Shown: one piece after another, positions 32,901-41,312 of the stretch | Layout: every line of letters begins with the position of its first letter | Numbering within the stretch: the first letter of the stretch is position 1 | Assembly (NCBI GenBank): GCA_009911065.1 | Contig: QXWR01000044.1 | Span: forward strand, 1-43,011 | Source: Clostridiaceae bacterium | GTDB lineage: Bacteria; Bacillota; Clostridia; Lachnospirales; Lachnospiraceae | Direction of reading: 5' to 3' | Length of the DNA stretch: 43,011 nucleotides | Position numbers and translations under genes: made by a program | Notes under the pieces: model-generated | The model's database searches: none | Seen by the model: only the letters and a program-made list of their open reading frames with translations | What the model was told of the DNA's origin: nothing

Positions 32901-35900
32901 AGTTAGCGATTGCCCGCGCCGCCGCCAAGGAAAACCCGCAGTTTGCCGTCAACGCCGAAAAGCTGGAACAGGTGCAGCCCAAAGACCTGACCGCTTCTGA
33001 AATCAGCGTCCGGATCGGCGCGTCCTGGATAGACCCCAGGTATTACCAGCAGTTTATGTTTGAACTGCTCCACACGCCTGCATACTTGCAGGAGCGGAAA
33101 ATCAAGCTGCAATATGCCCCCGTCACCGGCGAATGGAACGTGCAGGGCAAAAGCGCGGACAACCGGGATAACGTGCGCGTCTACGCCACCTACGGCACAA
33201 AGCGCATCAACGCTTATGAAATCTTTGAGCAGACCTTAAACCAGCGGGATGTGCGGATCTTCGATACAAAGATGGAGGACGGAAAGGAGGTGCGCGTCCT
33301 CAACGAAAAGCAGACCGCCATCGCCCAGCAGAAGCAGGAAGCCATGTGCGAAGCGTTCAAGGACTGGATTTTCAAAGACCCGGAGCGCCGGGAAACCCTT
33401 TGCAGGCGTTACAACGAGAAATTCAACTGCATCCGTCCCCGCGAATATGACGGTTCCCATATCCGTTTTGCGGGCATGAACCCGGAAATTGCCCTGCGTA
33501 CCCATCAGGAAAACGCCGTGGCGCGGATGCTCTACGGAAAAAATTCACTGCTCGCCCACTGTGTAGGCGCGGGCAAGACCTTTGAAATGATTGCCGCCGC
33601 AATGGAGGGCAAGCGGCTGGGCCTGAACCAGAAATCCTTATTCGTCGTCCCCAACCACTTAACGGAACAATGGGGCGGCGATTTTTTGCGCCTTTACCCC
33701 GGCGCAAAGGTGCTGGTTGCCACGAAACGGGACTTTGAGCCTGCCCGCCGCAAGAAATTCTGCGCCCGTATCGCCACCGGCGACTATGACGCGGTGATTA
33801 TCGGACACTCACAGTTTGAGAAAATCCCCCTCTCCCCGGAACGGCAGAAAGCCGTCATTGAGGGGCAGATCAGCGAAATCGTCACCGCCATTGCCGAAGC
33901 AAAAGCCGAGGACGGCGAGCGCTACACCATCAAGCAGATGGAGAAAACCAAGAAAAACCTGGAAGCCAAGCTGCAAAAGCTGGCGGACGGCAAGAAGAAA
34001 GACAGCGTTGTGACCTTTGAGGAATTGGGCGTTGACCGTCTGTTTGTGGACGAAGCCCACGGGTTTAAGAACCTCTTTTTACACACAAAAATGCGGAACG
34101 TGGCGGGGATTGCACAGACAGACGCGCAGAAATCCAGCGATATGTTTGCCAAATGCCGCTACATGGACGAAATCACCGGCGGGCGCGGCATCGTGTTCGC
34201 CACCGGAACCCCGGTCAGCAATTCAATGGTAGAATTATATACCATGATGCGCTACCTCCAGTTTGACACGTTGGAGCAGAACGGACACCGCCACTTTGAC
34301 GCATGGGCGGCGGACTTTGGCGAAAAGGTCACGGCGATGGAATTAAAGCCGGAGGGCAGCGGCTTCCGCTCCAAGACAAGGTTTGCCAAGTTTTACAACC
34401 TGCCGGAACTGATTTCTATCTGGAAAGAAGCCGCCGACATCCAGACCGCCGATATGCTCAACCTCCCCGTGCCAAAAGCAGAATACATCACCGTTACCAC
34501 GCAACCCAGCGGGTTCCAGAAAGAAATGGTGGAGGAACTTGGCGAGCGTGCGGAAAGTGTGCGCGGAGGCCAGGTTGACCCCCATATCGACAATATGTTG
34601 CGCATCACTTCGGACGGGCGCAAGCTGGCGCTGGATCAGCGGCTGCAAAACCCGCTCCTACCCGACGACCCGGACAGCAAGGTCAATGCCTGCGTGAAAA
34701 ACATCGTGCAGGAATGGCAGGCCAGCACGGAGATTTCAGGGACACAGTTAGTGTTTTGCGACCTCAGCACACCCAAAGGCGACGGCTCATTCAACGTCTA
34801 TGACGACATCAAGGAAAAGCTGATTGCCAAGGGCATCCCTGAAGCAGAAATCGCTTTTATCCATGACGCCAACACGGAAACCCAAAAGGCGGAACTGTTC
34901 GCCAAGGTGCGGCGGGGGCAGGTGCGTGTTTTGATCGGCTCCACGGCAAAAATGGGCGCAGGCACGAATGTGCAGAACCGCATTGTCGCGTCCCACGATC
35001 TCGATTGCCCCTGGCGTCCTGCCGATTTGGAGCAGCGCGCCGGCCGTTCTCTGCGCCAGGGAAACATGAATGCGTCGGTGAAAATGTTCAAGTATGTCAC
35101 CAAAGGGACATTCGACGCTTACAACTGGGGGCTGGTGGAAAACAAGCAGAAATTTATCGGCCAGATCATGACCTCCAAAAGCCCCGCCCGCTCCGCCGAG
35201 GATGTGGACGCCACCGCCCTTTCCTACGCCGAGGTCAAGGCACTGGCTACCGGTGACGACCGCATCCGCGAAAAAATGGATTTGGATGTGCAGGTTTCCA
35301 AGCTGAAAATGCTCAAAGCCAACCACACCTCCCAGCAGTACGAAATGCAGGACAAGGCGCTGAAATACTACCCGCAGAAAATCGCGGAAACAAAGCTGCT
35401 AATCGAAGCGCTGACGGCGGATTTGCCAACGGTGCAGGCCCACCCGGTCAAGGACGATGCCTTTTCCATGACTGTCATGGGCCAGACCTACACGGAGCGC
35501 AAGGCGGCGGGCGAAGCGGTGATTAAGGCGTGTATGCTGATGGACGACCCGGAAAAAATCGTGGATTTGGGCGAATTTCGCGGCTTCCCCATGCAGCTCA
35601 GGTGTGACGGCAGCAAATTCCGCGTCACCATGAAGCAGAACCTGACCTACTCCGCCGAACTGTCCGACGATGCAGTGGGCAACGTCACCCGCATTAACAA
35701 TGCACTGGAAAGCCTGTCGGAACGGCTGGACGCGCAAAAGGCGCGGCTTACCACACTGGAAAGCGAACTGGAAAACGCCAAAGAAGAAGCCGACCGGCCA
35801 TTCCCAAAAGAAGAAGAACTGCGGGAAAAATCCGCCCGCTTAAACCAGCTTAACCGGGAGCTGTCCAGGCCGGACAAAAAGGAGGATGAGCAGGAGGTTG

Positions 35901-36070
35901 AAGAAAGCCCTGATTTGGAGGACGCCGGAGAACCCGCGCCGGTTGTGCCGATGCCCGCTGCGGCGGCTGGCCATAAACCCTCTATCCGTCAGGCACTCCG
36001 TAACTATGAACCGCCCGCGCCGGTACAGTCCGGCATGGAGCGCACCCCGCGAAAGGAGGCGGTGCTGTGA
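26960..36070 (+). CDS. 3036-residue ArdC-like / YodL / N6-adenine methylase / SNF2-type helicase
   Basis: Giant ICE protein. Domains in order: ArdC-like N-terminal part (1-100, [20 protein letters not shown]); a disordered Gly/Asp/Arg linker (292-420), which is the tnpV gene in another frame; two homologous modules (about 468-563 and 697-790); a YodL-like domain (1017-1075); a MutS-I-like segment (1170-1255); an LPD-like segment (1270-1325); N6-adenine methylase with [13 protein letters not shown] (1513-1525) and NVPFG in place of NPPY; a helicase with VGAGKT (2202-2207), DEAH (2364-2367) and QRAGRSLR (2692-2699); a coiled coil; and KPSIRQAL (3006-3013). Proposed to guard or process the transferred DNA; biochemistry is not known. 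ATG follows AAAAGGAGGG. Coupled to mobC. Confidence 0.9.
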   Translation: MANKLQYVSQLADQTAKAVTRNAHGWKSYLTTASRLYKYSFDEQLLIYAQRPDATACASMELWNEDMRRWVKAGSKGIALINKDGIRPRLTYVFDVADTRPVRGARMPYLWELKDEHHAAVLDTLVKRYGETESQDIGQALMEQAKHAVEEVYPELLADLAYDTQGSLLEELDDLNLEVRFRNLLTASVQYTLLTRCGLNAADYLDDEDFDGISEFSTPAVLHHLGSAASEVSMNMLLEVKKGIRQAEKEKAQNRQKNREKTLAKEPVIGYTKGKEEFSTLKHESEERSIENGRTGIQEDGRLPDSRPDDGRGGRDGGNAAGQVRTDAADLSPGTAQGTVHLDASDRAAGSPPAGDRPAGTGTDRPDRGGLKETEPRGRSDESPRPDGMGAGGQQLHRTGGGNGTERDRLQVNQENQQAAGEQPAVSASAKPAFTQFSLFPTVEQQIETIAHVQKTEQELRPAAAAGKVTDAVIGRALTSGSNERNSILRIVAFFQKDPPEELAADFLQKEYRTGGKGLNIAGHEYSLWFSQSGIHIAPGRSAGGGSLVTWKQAAAQIGQLLKDGQFASQDNIDAARDNEFRELSEKLWYLRQNFSDEAREKGLLPTIDALYGGFPDSTEKIAALLKDPSERAKIAQEVKQLANAHQRNPELLRFRQQIPPHDLYTRLTDMDKPVTAFQAAAGFSPARGAFVTEDEITRQLTGGSGVSEGKFRIYSYFMQGHDAAECIAFLKNEYGIGGHGYIGFDEWHDGKGIKLSRADDFSEGNYDTVMLNWKQIHKRIAGLIKEDRYLNRREKAYLPEYEKMRLARSLYSFQYYDPNDASKTIPRDWDIDAAKKVFRPLLDDPEQCAAHYEKMVKALAMVSPDERAYSLMEPALQKMGEYLRGEYSLFTPLPDAVLQEERQKKQEQKQKEKESAGKHTEEPAGSLAAAAKALSRKKKPAPQEDKEGQQLTLDMFGLLSDPATPSTPEIEQPQAEPAAPETAAAAEPDVPEATANAEPDIPEAAVNTEPENPAARYDLGYGHMGNGLTVWNRLEEVHGDYKTLAHIYSDRSIVFFDTKLPEEINERIREIAATSEMTVSATQDAPVFSTPPQEPERVQDMEQAREPEPEPEKAQDAPVSDNSEPETAGSNIVPFPAPEDGTEPTGAGAGQTQKTPETSAADEPNLTPNVEEYLNLKAAHPDKLVGVQVGETILFYGTDAEEAAPALGRKTVTREIPDLGTVSVTGAAGWQSVLKKLLEHGKSVVLARPDAERGKDAPYEIIKERSAADYIPVGMELTIDGRLMKIDSVDYNAGTVSLQDMELRGWFPIFRSESIPFVRQFVEEREQQTFDLTPDVPPAPAEPKPVPEPMEIDGGQITETPAQKQARRRAQEEVGGRVFPSKIILQPLRFEPERHNFQITDENLGVGGEKTKYQYNVEAIRTLKQIEAEKRLATPEEQTILSRYVGWGGISHAFEPNDPKWAKEYAELKELLTPAEYQSAQSTVLNAHYTSPTVIQAIYNAVEQMDFTPGTVLEPSMGIGNFFGMLPEKLAAAKLYGVELDDLTGRIAKQLYQKADITVDGFERTDHPDDFFDLAVGNVPFGSYQVHDKRYDRQNLMIHDYFITKTLDKVRPGGIVAFITTKGTMDKKNSKVREALAQKADLLGAVRLPSNAFKANAGTEVTTDILFFQKRDRIPEKLPEWVEAGQTEDGIPLNRYYLEHPEMVLGTMTMGRSMYGNETETSCQPIPGADLSKQLADAIRHIAPPDRELLEVDAGQDGEELESIPADPSVRNFSYTLSNDKLYFRENSRMTQAVMGKTPTERVKGMIGIRDSARRLIDLQLAGADDTEIQSEQAKLNRLYDAFSAKYGLLNSTGNKLAFEQDSSYPLLCSLEIINEEGKLERKADMFTRRTIQTHRAVTSVDTAVEALAVSIGEKACVDLGYMASLMGGSEKIPQIVEDLKGIIFKDPSTGPFDIEDGGTHWHQGWQTADEYLSGNVRAKLAIARAAAKENPQFAVNAEKLEQVQPKDLTASEISVRIGASWIDPRYYQQFMFELLHTPAYLQERKIKLQYAPVTGEWNVQGKSADNRDNVRVYATYGTKRINAYEIFEQTLNQRDVRIFDTKMEDGKEVRVLNEKQTAIAQQKQEAMCEAFKDWIFKDPERRETLCRRYNEKFNCIRPREYDGSHIRFAGMNPEIALRTHQENAVARMLYGKNSLLAHCVGAGKTFEMIAAAMEGKRLGLNQKSLFVVPNHLTEQWGGDFLRLYPGAKVLVATKRDFEPARRKKFCARIATGDYDAVIIGHSQFEKIPLSPERQKAVIEGQISEIVTAIAEAKAEDGERYTIKQMEKTKKNLEAKLQKLADGKKKDSVVTFEELGVDRLFVDEAHGFKNLFLHTKMRNVAGIAQTDAQKSSDMFAKCRYMDEITGGRGIVFATGTPVSNSMVELYTMMRYLQFDTLEQNGHRHFDAWAADFGEKVTAMELKPEGSGFRSKTRFAKFYNLPELISIWKEAADIQTADMLNLPVPKAEYITVTTQPSGFQKEMVEELGERAESVRGGQVDPHIDNMLRITSDGRKLALDQRLQNPLLPDDPDSKVNACVKNIVQEWQASTEISGTQLVFCDLSTPKGDGSFNVYDDIKEKLIAKGIPEAEIAFIHDANTETQKAELFAKVRRGQVRVLIGSTAKMGAGTNVQNRIVASHDLDCPWRPADLEQRAGRSLRQGNMNASVKMFKYVTKGTFDAYNWGLVENKQKFIGQIMTSKSPARSAEDVDATALSYAEVKALATGDDRIREKMDLDVQVSKLKMLKANHTSQQYEMQDKALKYYPQKIAETKLLIEALTADLPTVQAHPVKDDAFSMTVMGQTYTERKAAGEAVIKACMLMDDPEKIVDLGEFRGFPMQLRCDGSKFRVTMKQNLTYSAELSDDAVGNVTRINNALESLSERLDAQKARLTTLESELENAKEEADRPFPKEEELREKSARLNQLNRELSRPDKKEDEQEVEESPDLEDAGEPAPVVPMPAAAAGHKPSIRQALRNYEPPAPVQSGMERTPRKEAVL
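27834..28196 (+). CDS. tnpV: TnpV-family protein nested out of frame in the giant gene
   Basis: A complete 120-residue protein in the +1 frame of the surrounding gene. It has [50 protein letters not shown] and [18 protein letters not shown], the full TnpV pattern known from Tn4451-type and many Clostridia elements. A textbook site AAAGGAG (27819-27825) lies 8 bases before the ATG. In the host frame the same DNA encodes a low-complexity linker, as expected if it is the constrained partner. TnpV function is not established; it has been likened to excision factors. Both frames are intact end to end. Confidence 0.88.
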   Translation: MAELAYKKMGDYQIPDLMMDGEDEMEEMPLGKYGRMRQTFLQERHKGRYTSMLLTGRLEAHLREIDQQAQEQIDRIVADLKKQNHVDEAMKARDQMGWVQAVNSFTAQAEEMVLNEIVYK

Positions 36071-36405
36071 GGGCAAAGGAGGGGCGCACGGTGGGGCTGT
36101 TCACCAAAGTTTCCCCGGAAGAAAAGGCGGCGATTGACCGCAAAATGGAACTGCTGGGGACTTCCAACCTGCGGGCATACCTGCGGAAAATGGCGGTGGA
36201 CGGCTACATTGTGCAGCTTGACATGGGCGCGGTGCTGGAACTGGTAAAGCTGCTGCGCTCCGTTTCCAGCAACGTCAACCAGATCGCCCGCCGCTGCAAC
36301 AGCACCCACAACCTGTATGAGCAGGATGTGGAGGACTTGCGGCAGGGCTACGCTGAAATCTGGCAGGGCGTGAGCGACCTGCTGAAGAAATTTGAAGCAC
36401 TGTAA
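36067..36405 (+). CDS. mobC: MobC-family relaxosome accessory protein
   Basis: A 112-residue protein with the MobC layout: [34 protein letters not shown] and [19 protein letters not shown]. MobC binds the transfer origin and helps the relaxase open DNA. GTG at 36067 overlaps the giant gene's stop (GTGA). A second GTG at 36091 has AAAGGAGGGG 6 bases ahead and may be the real start (104 residues). A terminator follows at once. Confidence 0.85.
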   Translation: MRAKEGRTVGLFTKVSPEEKAAIDRKMELLGTSNLRAYLRKMAVDGYIVQLDMGAVLELVKLLRSVSSNVNQIARRCNSTHNLYEQDVEDLRQGYAEIWQGVSDLLKKFEAL

Positions 36406-36411
36406 ACAACT

Positions 36412-36452
36412 GCGGCGGGAGCGATTTTTCTTTTGCTCCCGCCGCTTATTTT
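36412..36452 (+). terminator. Strong terminator after mobC
   Basis: GCGGCGGGAGC (36412-36422) and GCTCCCGCCGC (36435-36445) are perfect arms of 11 bp, followed by TTATTTTT. The loop contains a T-rich tract as well. Confidence 0.85.
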
Positions 36453-36471
36453 TATATCTGGAGGTGATACC

Positions 36472-37425
36472 TTGGCAGGCGTAACCAAAGAGCAGATTGC
36501 AAAAGCAAAGGAATGGGACTTGCTCTCTTATTTGCAGGCTTATGAGCCGCAGGAACTGAAAAAAAGCGGCCCCCGCGAATACTGCACCAGAACCCATGAC
36601 AGCTTAAAAATCTCCAACGGGAAATGGTGCTGGAACAGCCGGGGCATCGGCGGTCGCACGGCGCTTGATTATCTGATTAAGGTGCGCGGCATGGACTTTG
36701 TGGGCGCGGTGGAAACCCTGTGCGGGTACTCTGCGCCGCCGCCCGTAAAGCAGACGTTCACAAAACCCACGAAGCCGCAAAAGCCGTTTAAGCTGCCCGA
36801 AGCCAGCCGGTGCGCGTCCGCCGTGGTGGGCTATTTGCAGGATCGCGGCATTGACCCGGAACTGCTTGGCGTGTGCATGGAAGCCGGGATTTTATACGAA
36901 AGCCGCCGGTATCAGAACTGCGTCTTTGTGGGGCGCGATATGCAGGGGAACGCCCGCGCTGCCAGCCTGCGGGGGACGCGGGACGGCTTCCGTATGGATG
37001 TGGAGGGAAGCGACAAACGGTACAGCTTCTGCCTGCCCGCCAGCCGCCCGGACTGTCCCCGGCTGGCGGTGGCGGAAAGCCCCATTGACGCGCTCTCCCT
37101 CGCCACGCTGGTAAAGCTGTCCGGCGGCGAACCACGGGACAGCCACTATTTATCCCTGGGCGGAACCGGCCCCCGCGCCCTGATGCAGTTTCTTCACGAC
37201 CACCCCCATGTTACACAGATCAGCCTTTGCCTGGACAACGACAAGGCCGGCTTGAAAGGTATCGAACGGCTCACGCAGGAAATCCAGAACAACGCGGAAC
37301 TTTCCGGGCGGGTAAAACTGGTTTACCCCAACCCGCCGAAGCAGGGCAAAGACTACAACGAGTTTCTCTGCATCCACGTGAAAGCGGCACGGACGGCACA
37401 GCGGCAGCGGGACGGGGCGCGGTAA
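36472..37425 (+). CDS. DUF3991 and Toprim domain protein (primase-like)
   Basis: A 317-residue protein. The N-terminal zinc-finger-like part of DnaG/CHC2 type (about 30-85: YCTRTHDSLKISNGKWCWNS, GGRTALDYLIKVRG) is followed by DUF3991 (100-180) and a Toprim domain. Toprim motifs are AVAESPIDALSLATL (acid near residue 204) and LCLDNDKAGLKGI (near 253). Members are thought to prime or process ssDNA after transfer. TTG start at 36472, 5 bases after GGAGGTG. Last gene of the plus-strand block before the repressor. Confidence 0.85.
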   Translation: MAGVTKEQIAKAKEWDLLSYLQAYEPQELKKSGPREYCTRTHDSLKISNGKWCWNSRGIGGRTALDYLIKVRGMDFVGAVETLCGYSAPPPVKQTFTKPTKPQKPFKLPEASRCASAVVGYLQDRGIDPELLGVCMEAGILYESRRYQNCVFVGRDMQGNARAASLRGTRDGFRMDVEGSDKRYSFCLPASRPDCPRLAVAESPIDALSLATLVKLSGGEPRDSHYLSLGGTGPRALMQFLHDHPHVTQISLCLDNDKAGLKGIERLTQEIQNNAELSGRVKLVYPNPPKQGKDYNEFLCIHVKAARTAQRQRDGAR

Positions 37426-37427
37426 CG

Positions 37428-37670
37428 CTATTTAATTTCCGGCTCTAAATTTTCAAATTCGGGCGCATCGAAAAAATCTATCAGCGTCATATCCAAACCG
37501 TCGCATATTTTCTTGATGGTTGAAATTTTCGGGTCGGTACTCTTGCCATACAAGATGTTTTTGACGGAGGATGGCGGCAGCGCCGACATCGTAGCCAGTT
37601 TGTTGATGGTAATGCTGCGCTCCGCACATAAACGGAGTATCCGGGTCTTAATCGCTGAAATCGTATCCAT
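37428..37670 (-). CDS. XRE-family (Cro/CI-like) repressor
   Basis: An 80-residue helix-turn-helix protein: IKTRILRLCAERSITINKLA, then LPPSSVKNILYGKSTDPKI and STIKKICDGLDMTLIDFF. Divergent from the relaxase gene and convergent with the DUF3991 gene, two bases apart. The short size is typical of ICE repressors that act on the intervening promoter. GGGGGCAGG before the ATG is a plausible ribosome site. Confidence 0.88.
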   Translation of the reverse strand: MDTISAIKTRILRLCAERSITINKLATMSALPPSSVKNILYGKSTDPKISTIKKICDGLDMTLIDFFDAPEFENLEPEIK

Positions 37671-37714
37671 AGCTGTATCCTGCCCCCTTTTTTATCAAGC
37701 ATACAAAATATGGC

Positions 37715-37760
37715 TTGCAAAAGTAGGCTACCCATGCTACTATTTAGGCTATGGATAGCC
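37715..37760 (+). promoter_or_regulatory. Relaxase promoter with candidate XRE operators
   Basis: TTGCAA (37715-37720), 17 bases, TACTAT (37738-37743). TAGGCTAcccAT (37724-37735) and TAGGCTAtggAT (37745-37756) are direct repeats exactly 21 bp apart, one inside the spacer and one just past the -10. The second is part of the inverted repeat GGCTAT-GG-ATAGCC (37747-37760). The placement suits repression by the divergent XRE protein. Confidence 0.6.
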
Positions 37761-37781
37761 TTTTTTAGAAAGGAGGAACCT

Positions 37782-39194
37782 TTGGCTATTTCCAACATTT
37801 TACCACGAAAGATTATGAAAAACCGCACCCGTCAGCAGTCAATGGCAGAACGCCACGACTATGACCAGAAAGAAGAAAAGACAGACGGCGGCGAACTGGT
37901 TTCCTCCTATATGTGCAGCCCGGAAACTGCCGCCGAAGAATTTGAAATCAGCAAAAAACTGTACGCCCAGCTTACCGGGCGCAGCCAGTCAGAAAAGCAC
38001 GACATTATTATGTACCGCATTATCCAGTCATTCAAGCCTGATGAAGTCAGCCCGGAGGAGGCGCACAAAATCGGCTGCGAGCTGGCGATGAAATTTACCG
38101 GCGGGCAGCATCAGTTTGTGGTGGCCACCCACACGGATAAGCGCCACATCCATACCCACATTGAATTTAACAGCACCAACCTAAACTGTGACGCAAAATT
38201 CCAGAACGTGAAAAATTCCGCTTTTATCCTGCGGCGCATGAACGATGAACTGTGCCGCGCCCACGGCCTTTCGGTAATTGAGAATCCGAAGAAAAAAGCC
38301 AAGTCCCAAAAGGAAATGGCGGCGGCGCAGTATGGCATCAGCCACAAGAAGCAGTTACAGCAGACCATTGACAAGGTGCTGCCGGAGTGCAATCATTATG
38401 AGGAGTTTCTGGCAAAGATGCGGGCTGAGGGATATGAGGTTGTGGACGGCAAAAATCCCGGCTTCCGTCTGCCCGGATGGGAGCGCCCTGCAAGGGTGAA
38501 CCGGCTGGGCGGCGATTATACCAAGACCGCCCTGCGCGCCAGAATTACCAGCCAGCGCGGGCGTTTGGCGGCAGGAAAAACAGCGCCGAAACGAACCGGC
38601 AGAAAGGTCAATCTCCTGATTGACATTCAGGCGAAACTTGCCGCCGGAAAAGGCGCAGGCTATGAACGCTGGGCGAAAATTTTCAACCTGAAAGAAGCGG
38701 CGAAAACACTGAATTTCCTGATGGAAAACGGACTAACCGATTATGACGAACTGGCGCTTCGGGCAGCGCAGGCCGAGGACGGTTTCAATGCGGCTTCACA
38801 AAAAATCAAACAGTTGGAGGCGCGGATGGCAGGCGTGGCAAAGTTAAAAACCCACATCATCCAGTATTCCAAAACGCGGGAAGTCTACGCGGCTTATAAG
38901 AAGTCCCGCCACAAGAAAGAATTTCTCGCGGAGCATGGCGCGGAGATTGCCCAGCATGAAGCCGCGAAGAAAGCCTTTGACGCTCTGGACGGCAAGGCCA
39001 TTCCCAAAGTGGCGCAGCTTTCAGCGGAATATGCCGCGCTGCTGGAAGAAAAACGGGAACAGTACGAACAGTACAAGGCGCTGCGGCAGGATATGATTAC
39101 CTACCAGACCGCACTCCGCAACGTGGATAAGATTTTAGGATTGGAACCGCCGGAGCAGGCGCAGGAAAAAGAACAGCCCAAACCGGAACGGTGA
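37782..39194 (+). CDS. mobA: MobA/VirD2-type relaxase (relaxase/mobilization nuclease domain)
   Basis: A 470-residue relaxase that nicks the transfer origin and leads the strand into the recipient. Candidate catalytic Tyr27 lies in HDYDQKEEKTDGG. The metal-binding histidine motif is THTDKRHIHTHIEFN (H117, H122, H124, H126). A helical C-terminal half with coiled coils (350-460) follows. The first 20 residues (MAISNILPRKIMKNR) differ from the usual start of the family, but the Tyr segment aligns. TTG start at 37782, with AAAGGAGGAACC upstream. A terminator follows. The MobC gene is 1.4 kb away on the same strand. Confidence 0.9.
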   Translation: MAISNILPRKIMKNRTRQQSMAERHDYDQKEEKTDGGELVSSYMCSPETAAEEFEISKKLYAQLTGRSQSEKHDIIMYRIIQSFKPDEVSPEEAHKIGCELAMKFTGGQHQFVVATHTDKRHIHTHIEFNSTNLNCDAKFQNVKNSAFILRRMNDELCRAHGLSVIENPKKKAKSQKEMAAAQYGISHKKQLQQTIDKVLPECNHYEEFLAKMRAEGYEVVDGKNPGFRLPGWERPARVNRLGGDYTKTALRARITSQRGRLAAGKTAPKRTGRKVNLLIDIQAKLAAGKGAGYERWAKIFNLKEAAKTLNFLMENGLTDYDELALRAAQAEDGFNAASQKIKQLEARMAGVAKLKTHIIQYSKTREVYAAYKKSRHKKEFLAEHGAEIAQHEAAKKAFDALDGKAIPKVAQLSAEYAALLEEKREQYEQYKALRQDMITYQTALRNVDKILGLEPPEQAQEKEQPKPER

Positions 39195-39200
39195 CGCAAA

Positions 39201-39240
39201 AGTGCCGCCCCTTTCCAACCGGGACGGCACTACTTTTTTT
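39201..39240 (+). terminator. Terminator after the relaxase gene
   Basis: AGTGCCG-CCC (39201-39210) pairs with GGG-CGGCACT (39221-39231, one bulged A), followed by a run of seven T residues (39234-39240). Confidence 0.85.
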
Positions 39241-39335
39241 GCAGCATTTGTTTTGCTTAACCGGCAGACGGGCGGCAGGATTTGTTTTTAAGTATTCGCT
39301 AATAAGCAATAATAAAATACGAAAGGGGAACAGAA

Positions 39336-39524
39336 ATGGAACTGAACTATTTTAAGGACAGGCTTTTTGATTTACTGAATGACAGCGAGGGGATGGGGAT
39401 TGCCGACCTGAACACAGACGAGCGGAACGGATTACTTACTGTCATGACTGACGACGGGAATGTATTTGAAATCGTATGCCGGCAGGCAGCGGGAAAGGGG
39501 GACGGATGGATGACCGCAAGCTGA
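39336..39524 (+). CDS. Small conserved protein overlapping symE
   Basis: A 62-residue acidic protein (YFKDRLFDLLNDSEGMG, LTVMTDDGNVFEIVCRQ), unknown family. GAAAGGGG lies before the ATG. The end overlaps the SymE-like gene by 19 bases in another frame, so the two are probably translated together. It could be an antitoxin-like partner, but no antitoxin motif is visible. Confidence 0.6.
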   Translation: MELNYFKDRLFDLLNDSEGMGIADLNTDERNGLLTVMTDDGNVFEIVCRQAAGKGDGWMTAS

Positions 39525-39694
39525 CTGTATGTTACGGGCGTGGCAATTACAAGCAGGCTCCGCCGCAGATTGTTTTACAAGGAAAATGGCTGGAACAGAC
39601 CGGATTTTCCGCTGGGGACAAAATCATCGTGAAATGCCAGCAGGGACAGCTTATCATCACAAAGAACGGAACAAAGAAAGATTCAGAGGAATAA
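39506..39694 (+). CDS. SymE-like toxin family protein
   Basis: A 62-residue protein with LTVCYGRGNYKQAPPQIVL, then GKWLEQTGFSAGDKIIVKCQ and GQLIITKN. This is the SymE/AbrB-like swapped-hairpin pattern of type I SymE-family toxins, RNA-cleaving or nucleoid-acting proteins normally silenced by an antisense RNA. ATG at 39506 preceded by AAAGGGGGA. I cannot identify an antisense promoter with confidence. Confidence 0.75.
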   Translation: MDDRKLTVCYGRGNYKQAPPQIVLQGKWLEQTGFSAGDKIIVKCQQGQLIITKNGTKKDSEE

Positions 39695-39724
39695 AATTTT
39701 CTGTCAATCTCGGAAACCTCCTAA

Positions 39725-39955
39725 CGGCGCAAAATGCGCCGCCCCTCTCCTGCGCGGATGTGCAGGAGGAAGCGACCGCAGGGAGCGCAAAGCCACGCCG
39801 ATAGGCGTGTTCGGCCGGACACGCAGGCGGACGCCTGGGGCTTGGGGGAACCCCAACAAGCGAGCCGGAATATCCCAAAAGGATATTCCGGCTCATTGCT
39901 TGCCTACGTTATCGGAAATTTCCTATAACCACGTTGTCCCGCACTCTGGGACAAC
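39725..39955. other. 230-bp tract of consecutive perfect inverted repeats (oriT or structured RNA candidate)
   Basis: Arms: CGGCGCA/TGCGCCG (39725-39741); CTCCTGC/GCAGGAG (39747-39768); CACGCC/GGCGTG (39794-39809); GTGT-CGGCCG-ACAC (39807-39822); CAGGCG/CGCCTG (39824-39837); TTGGGG/CCCCAA (39842-39856); a 14-bp stem GAGCCGGAATATCC with loop CAAAA (39862-39894); GGAAATTTCC (39914-39923); GTTGTCCC/GGGACAAC (39933-39955). No gene with a ribosome site lies here (39695-39984). The density of stems is far above chance and suggests a transfer origin, a single-strand origin or a structured RNA. Confidence 0.65.
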
Positions 39956-39984
39956 CCACGCACTTCGGAGGCTTGGGGTATCTG

Positions 39985-41310
39985 TCAAGGCTTGTTTTGA
40001 GCAGATAACATGACCGAAACATAAAACATCCCGTCTTTCCATTCAAAGCGGGTATCGCCGCTGTAACGCTCCACAGTCACCCGTACCGATTCCGTCCCAA
40101 CGCCAAAGCCATCGTGACTGGAGGAAAGGAACCGCCCGTCATCGGACTTTGGCGGCTGGTCGCTGGTATTGTCCAGCGTCAGATAAAGGGCCTGCTTTCC
40201 CTGCTGGCGGATATGCAGGCGAATGATGCGGGGCGCTTTGGAACCGGCGCAGGCATCAATGGCGTTTTCCAGCAGGTTCCCCAAAAGGGCGCAGAACTCC
40301 GGCTGTGGGATGATGGTTTCTTCCTCCATCTGGACAGAAACCTCCATATCGGTCTGCTGCCTCACCGCCTGCTCCCCATAGTAATGCAGTACGGCATCCA
40401 CCGCATAATTTTTGCAGAACCGGCGGACTGCATCCGGCGGCAGGCTTTCCCCATAGGCTTTCACATACTCCGCAACCCTGTCTATATCACCGCTCTCCAC
40501 ACAGCCCTGCAATGCCTTGAAATGCTGGCGCAGATCATGGCGGGCGCGCCGGGTGTCCTCAATGCTCTTTTGCAGGATGCGGTACTGGGCGGCCTGCATC
40601 TGCAAAAAACGGTTCTCCTGCGTCAGACGCATATTCTTTGTCAGCCCCCTTGCCATCCAGTAAAACAGCGCGTAACAAAACAGCAGCAGCGCCAGAAGCG
40701 CCAGCATCAGAACCGGATAAAACATCATAACCCGGTTTGTGTAAAGAGTGGAATATTCCTGGGGCCGCATGGCAATGTTCAGGCTCAGGAACACCACCGG
40801 AAGAATCCAGAATACATACCATGTCCCCGGCATTTCAATTTCATCCAGAAGCCATCTTGCGGCATGGGTGGCCGGATACCACATAAGCCCCAGCAGCGTC
40901 CAGCAAAACAGGGCATAGGCCGCTGCCCCGCCCAGAGAAAAAACCACAGGGCCGCTTTTGGGCGAAAGCAGGGTGTCCGCCAGGACTGCCAGATTTCTCA
41001 AAGTGGAAAACGTCCCGCAGACCGCCAGAAATACGCTGACGGTTTTCCAGTAAGACAGCGTGATTGTCCGGCAGTAAAACAGGGCAGACAGCGCCAGCGA
41101 GGGAACCAGCCAGAGGTTCGTATCCCACCGAAATCTGTAACAGGCAGCGCCGCCCGCAACAGCCCACAGCAACAGAGCGGGGATTCCCCACAAAGCGATC
41201 CGTCTGCCCTTTCCATTCAGGTGTCCTTTCATGGGCAGATAACACAAAACAGCGCCGGGGATTATAACCGAAAGCTCCAGCATAGGGCGGAGAACTGTAT
41301 CATTTCCCAT
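39985..41310 (-). CDS. AgrC/VirS-like sensor histidine kinase (GHKL ATPase)
   Basis: A 441-residue membrane sensor kinase. Six or seven hydrophobic helices cover residues 8-215. The phospho-acceptor region RRARHDLRQHFKAL contains H258. The ATPase N-box is LLGNLLENAIDAC (N345, N349) and the G-box is GFGVGTESV. This is the HPK10-type layout of peptide-sensing kinases (AgrC, ComD). Its stop-start spacing with the response regulator is two bases, with GAGAGGAGGG inside the regulator's end. It may sense a peptide or cell-envelope state; no agrB/agrD-like gene is in view. Confidence 0.88.
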   Translation of the reverse strand: MGNDTVLRPMLELSVIIPGAVLCYLPMKGHLNGKGRRIALWGIPALLLWAVAGGAACYRFRWDTNLWLVPSLALSALFYCRTITLSYWKTVSVFLAVCGTFSTLRNLAVLADTLLSPKSGPVVFSLGGAAAYALFCWTLLGLMWYPATHAARWLLDEIEMPGTWYVFWILPVVFLSLNIAMRPQEYSTLYTNRVMMFYPVLMLALLALLLFCYALFYWMARGLTKNMRLTQENRFLQMQAAQYRILQKSIEDTRRARHDLRQHFKALQGCVESGDIDRVAEYVKAYGESLPPDAVRRFCKNYAVDAVLHYYGEQAVRQQTDMEVSVQMEEETIIPQPEFCALLGNLLENAIDACAGSKAPRIIRLHIRQQGKQALYLTLDNTSDQPPKSDDGRFLSSSHDGFGVGTESVRVTVERYSGDTRFEWKDGMFYVSVMLSAQNKP

Positions 41311-41312
41311 CT

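Noticed and set aside
34787..35326. 179-codon frame antisense to the helicase C-terminal domain
   Set aside because: Opposite the conserved QRAGRSLR region, with no independent signal.
39657..40013. Overlapping 60-90-codon frames on both strands in the hairpin tract
   Set aside because: All lack ribosome sites and mirror each other because the region is made of inverted repeats.
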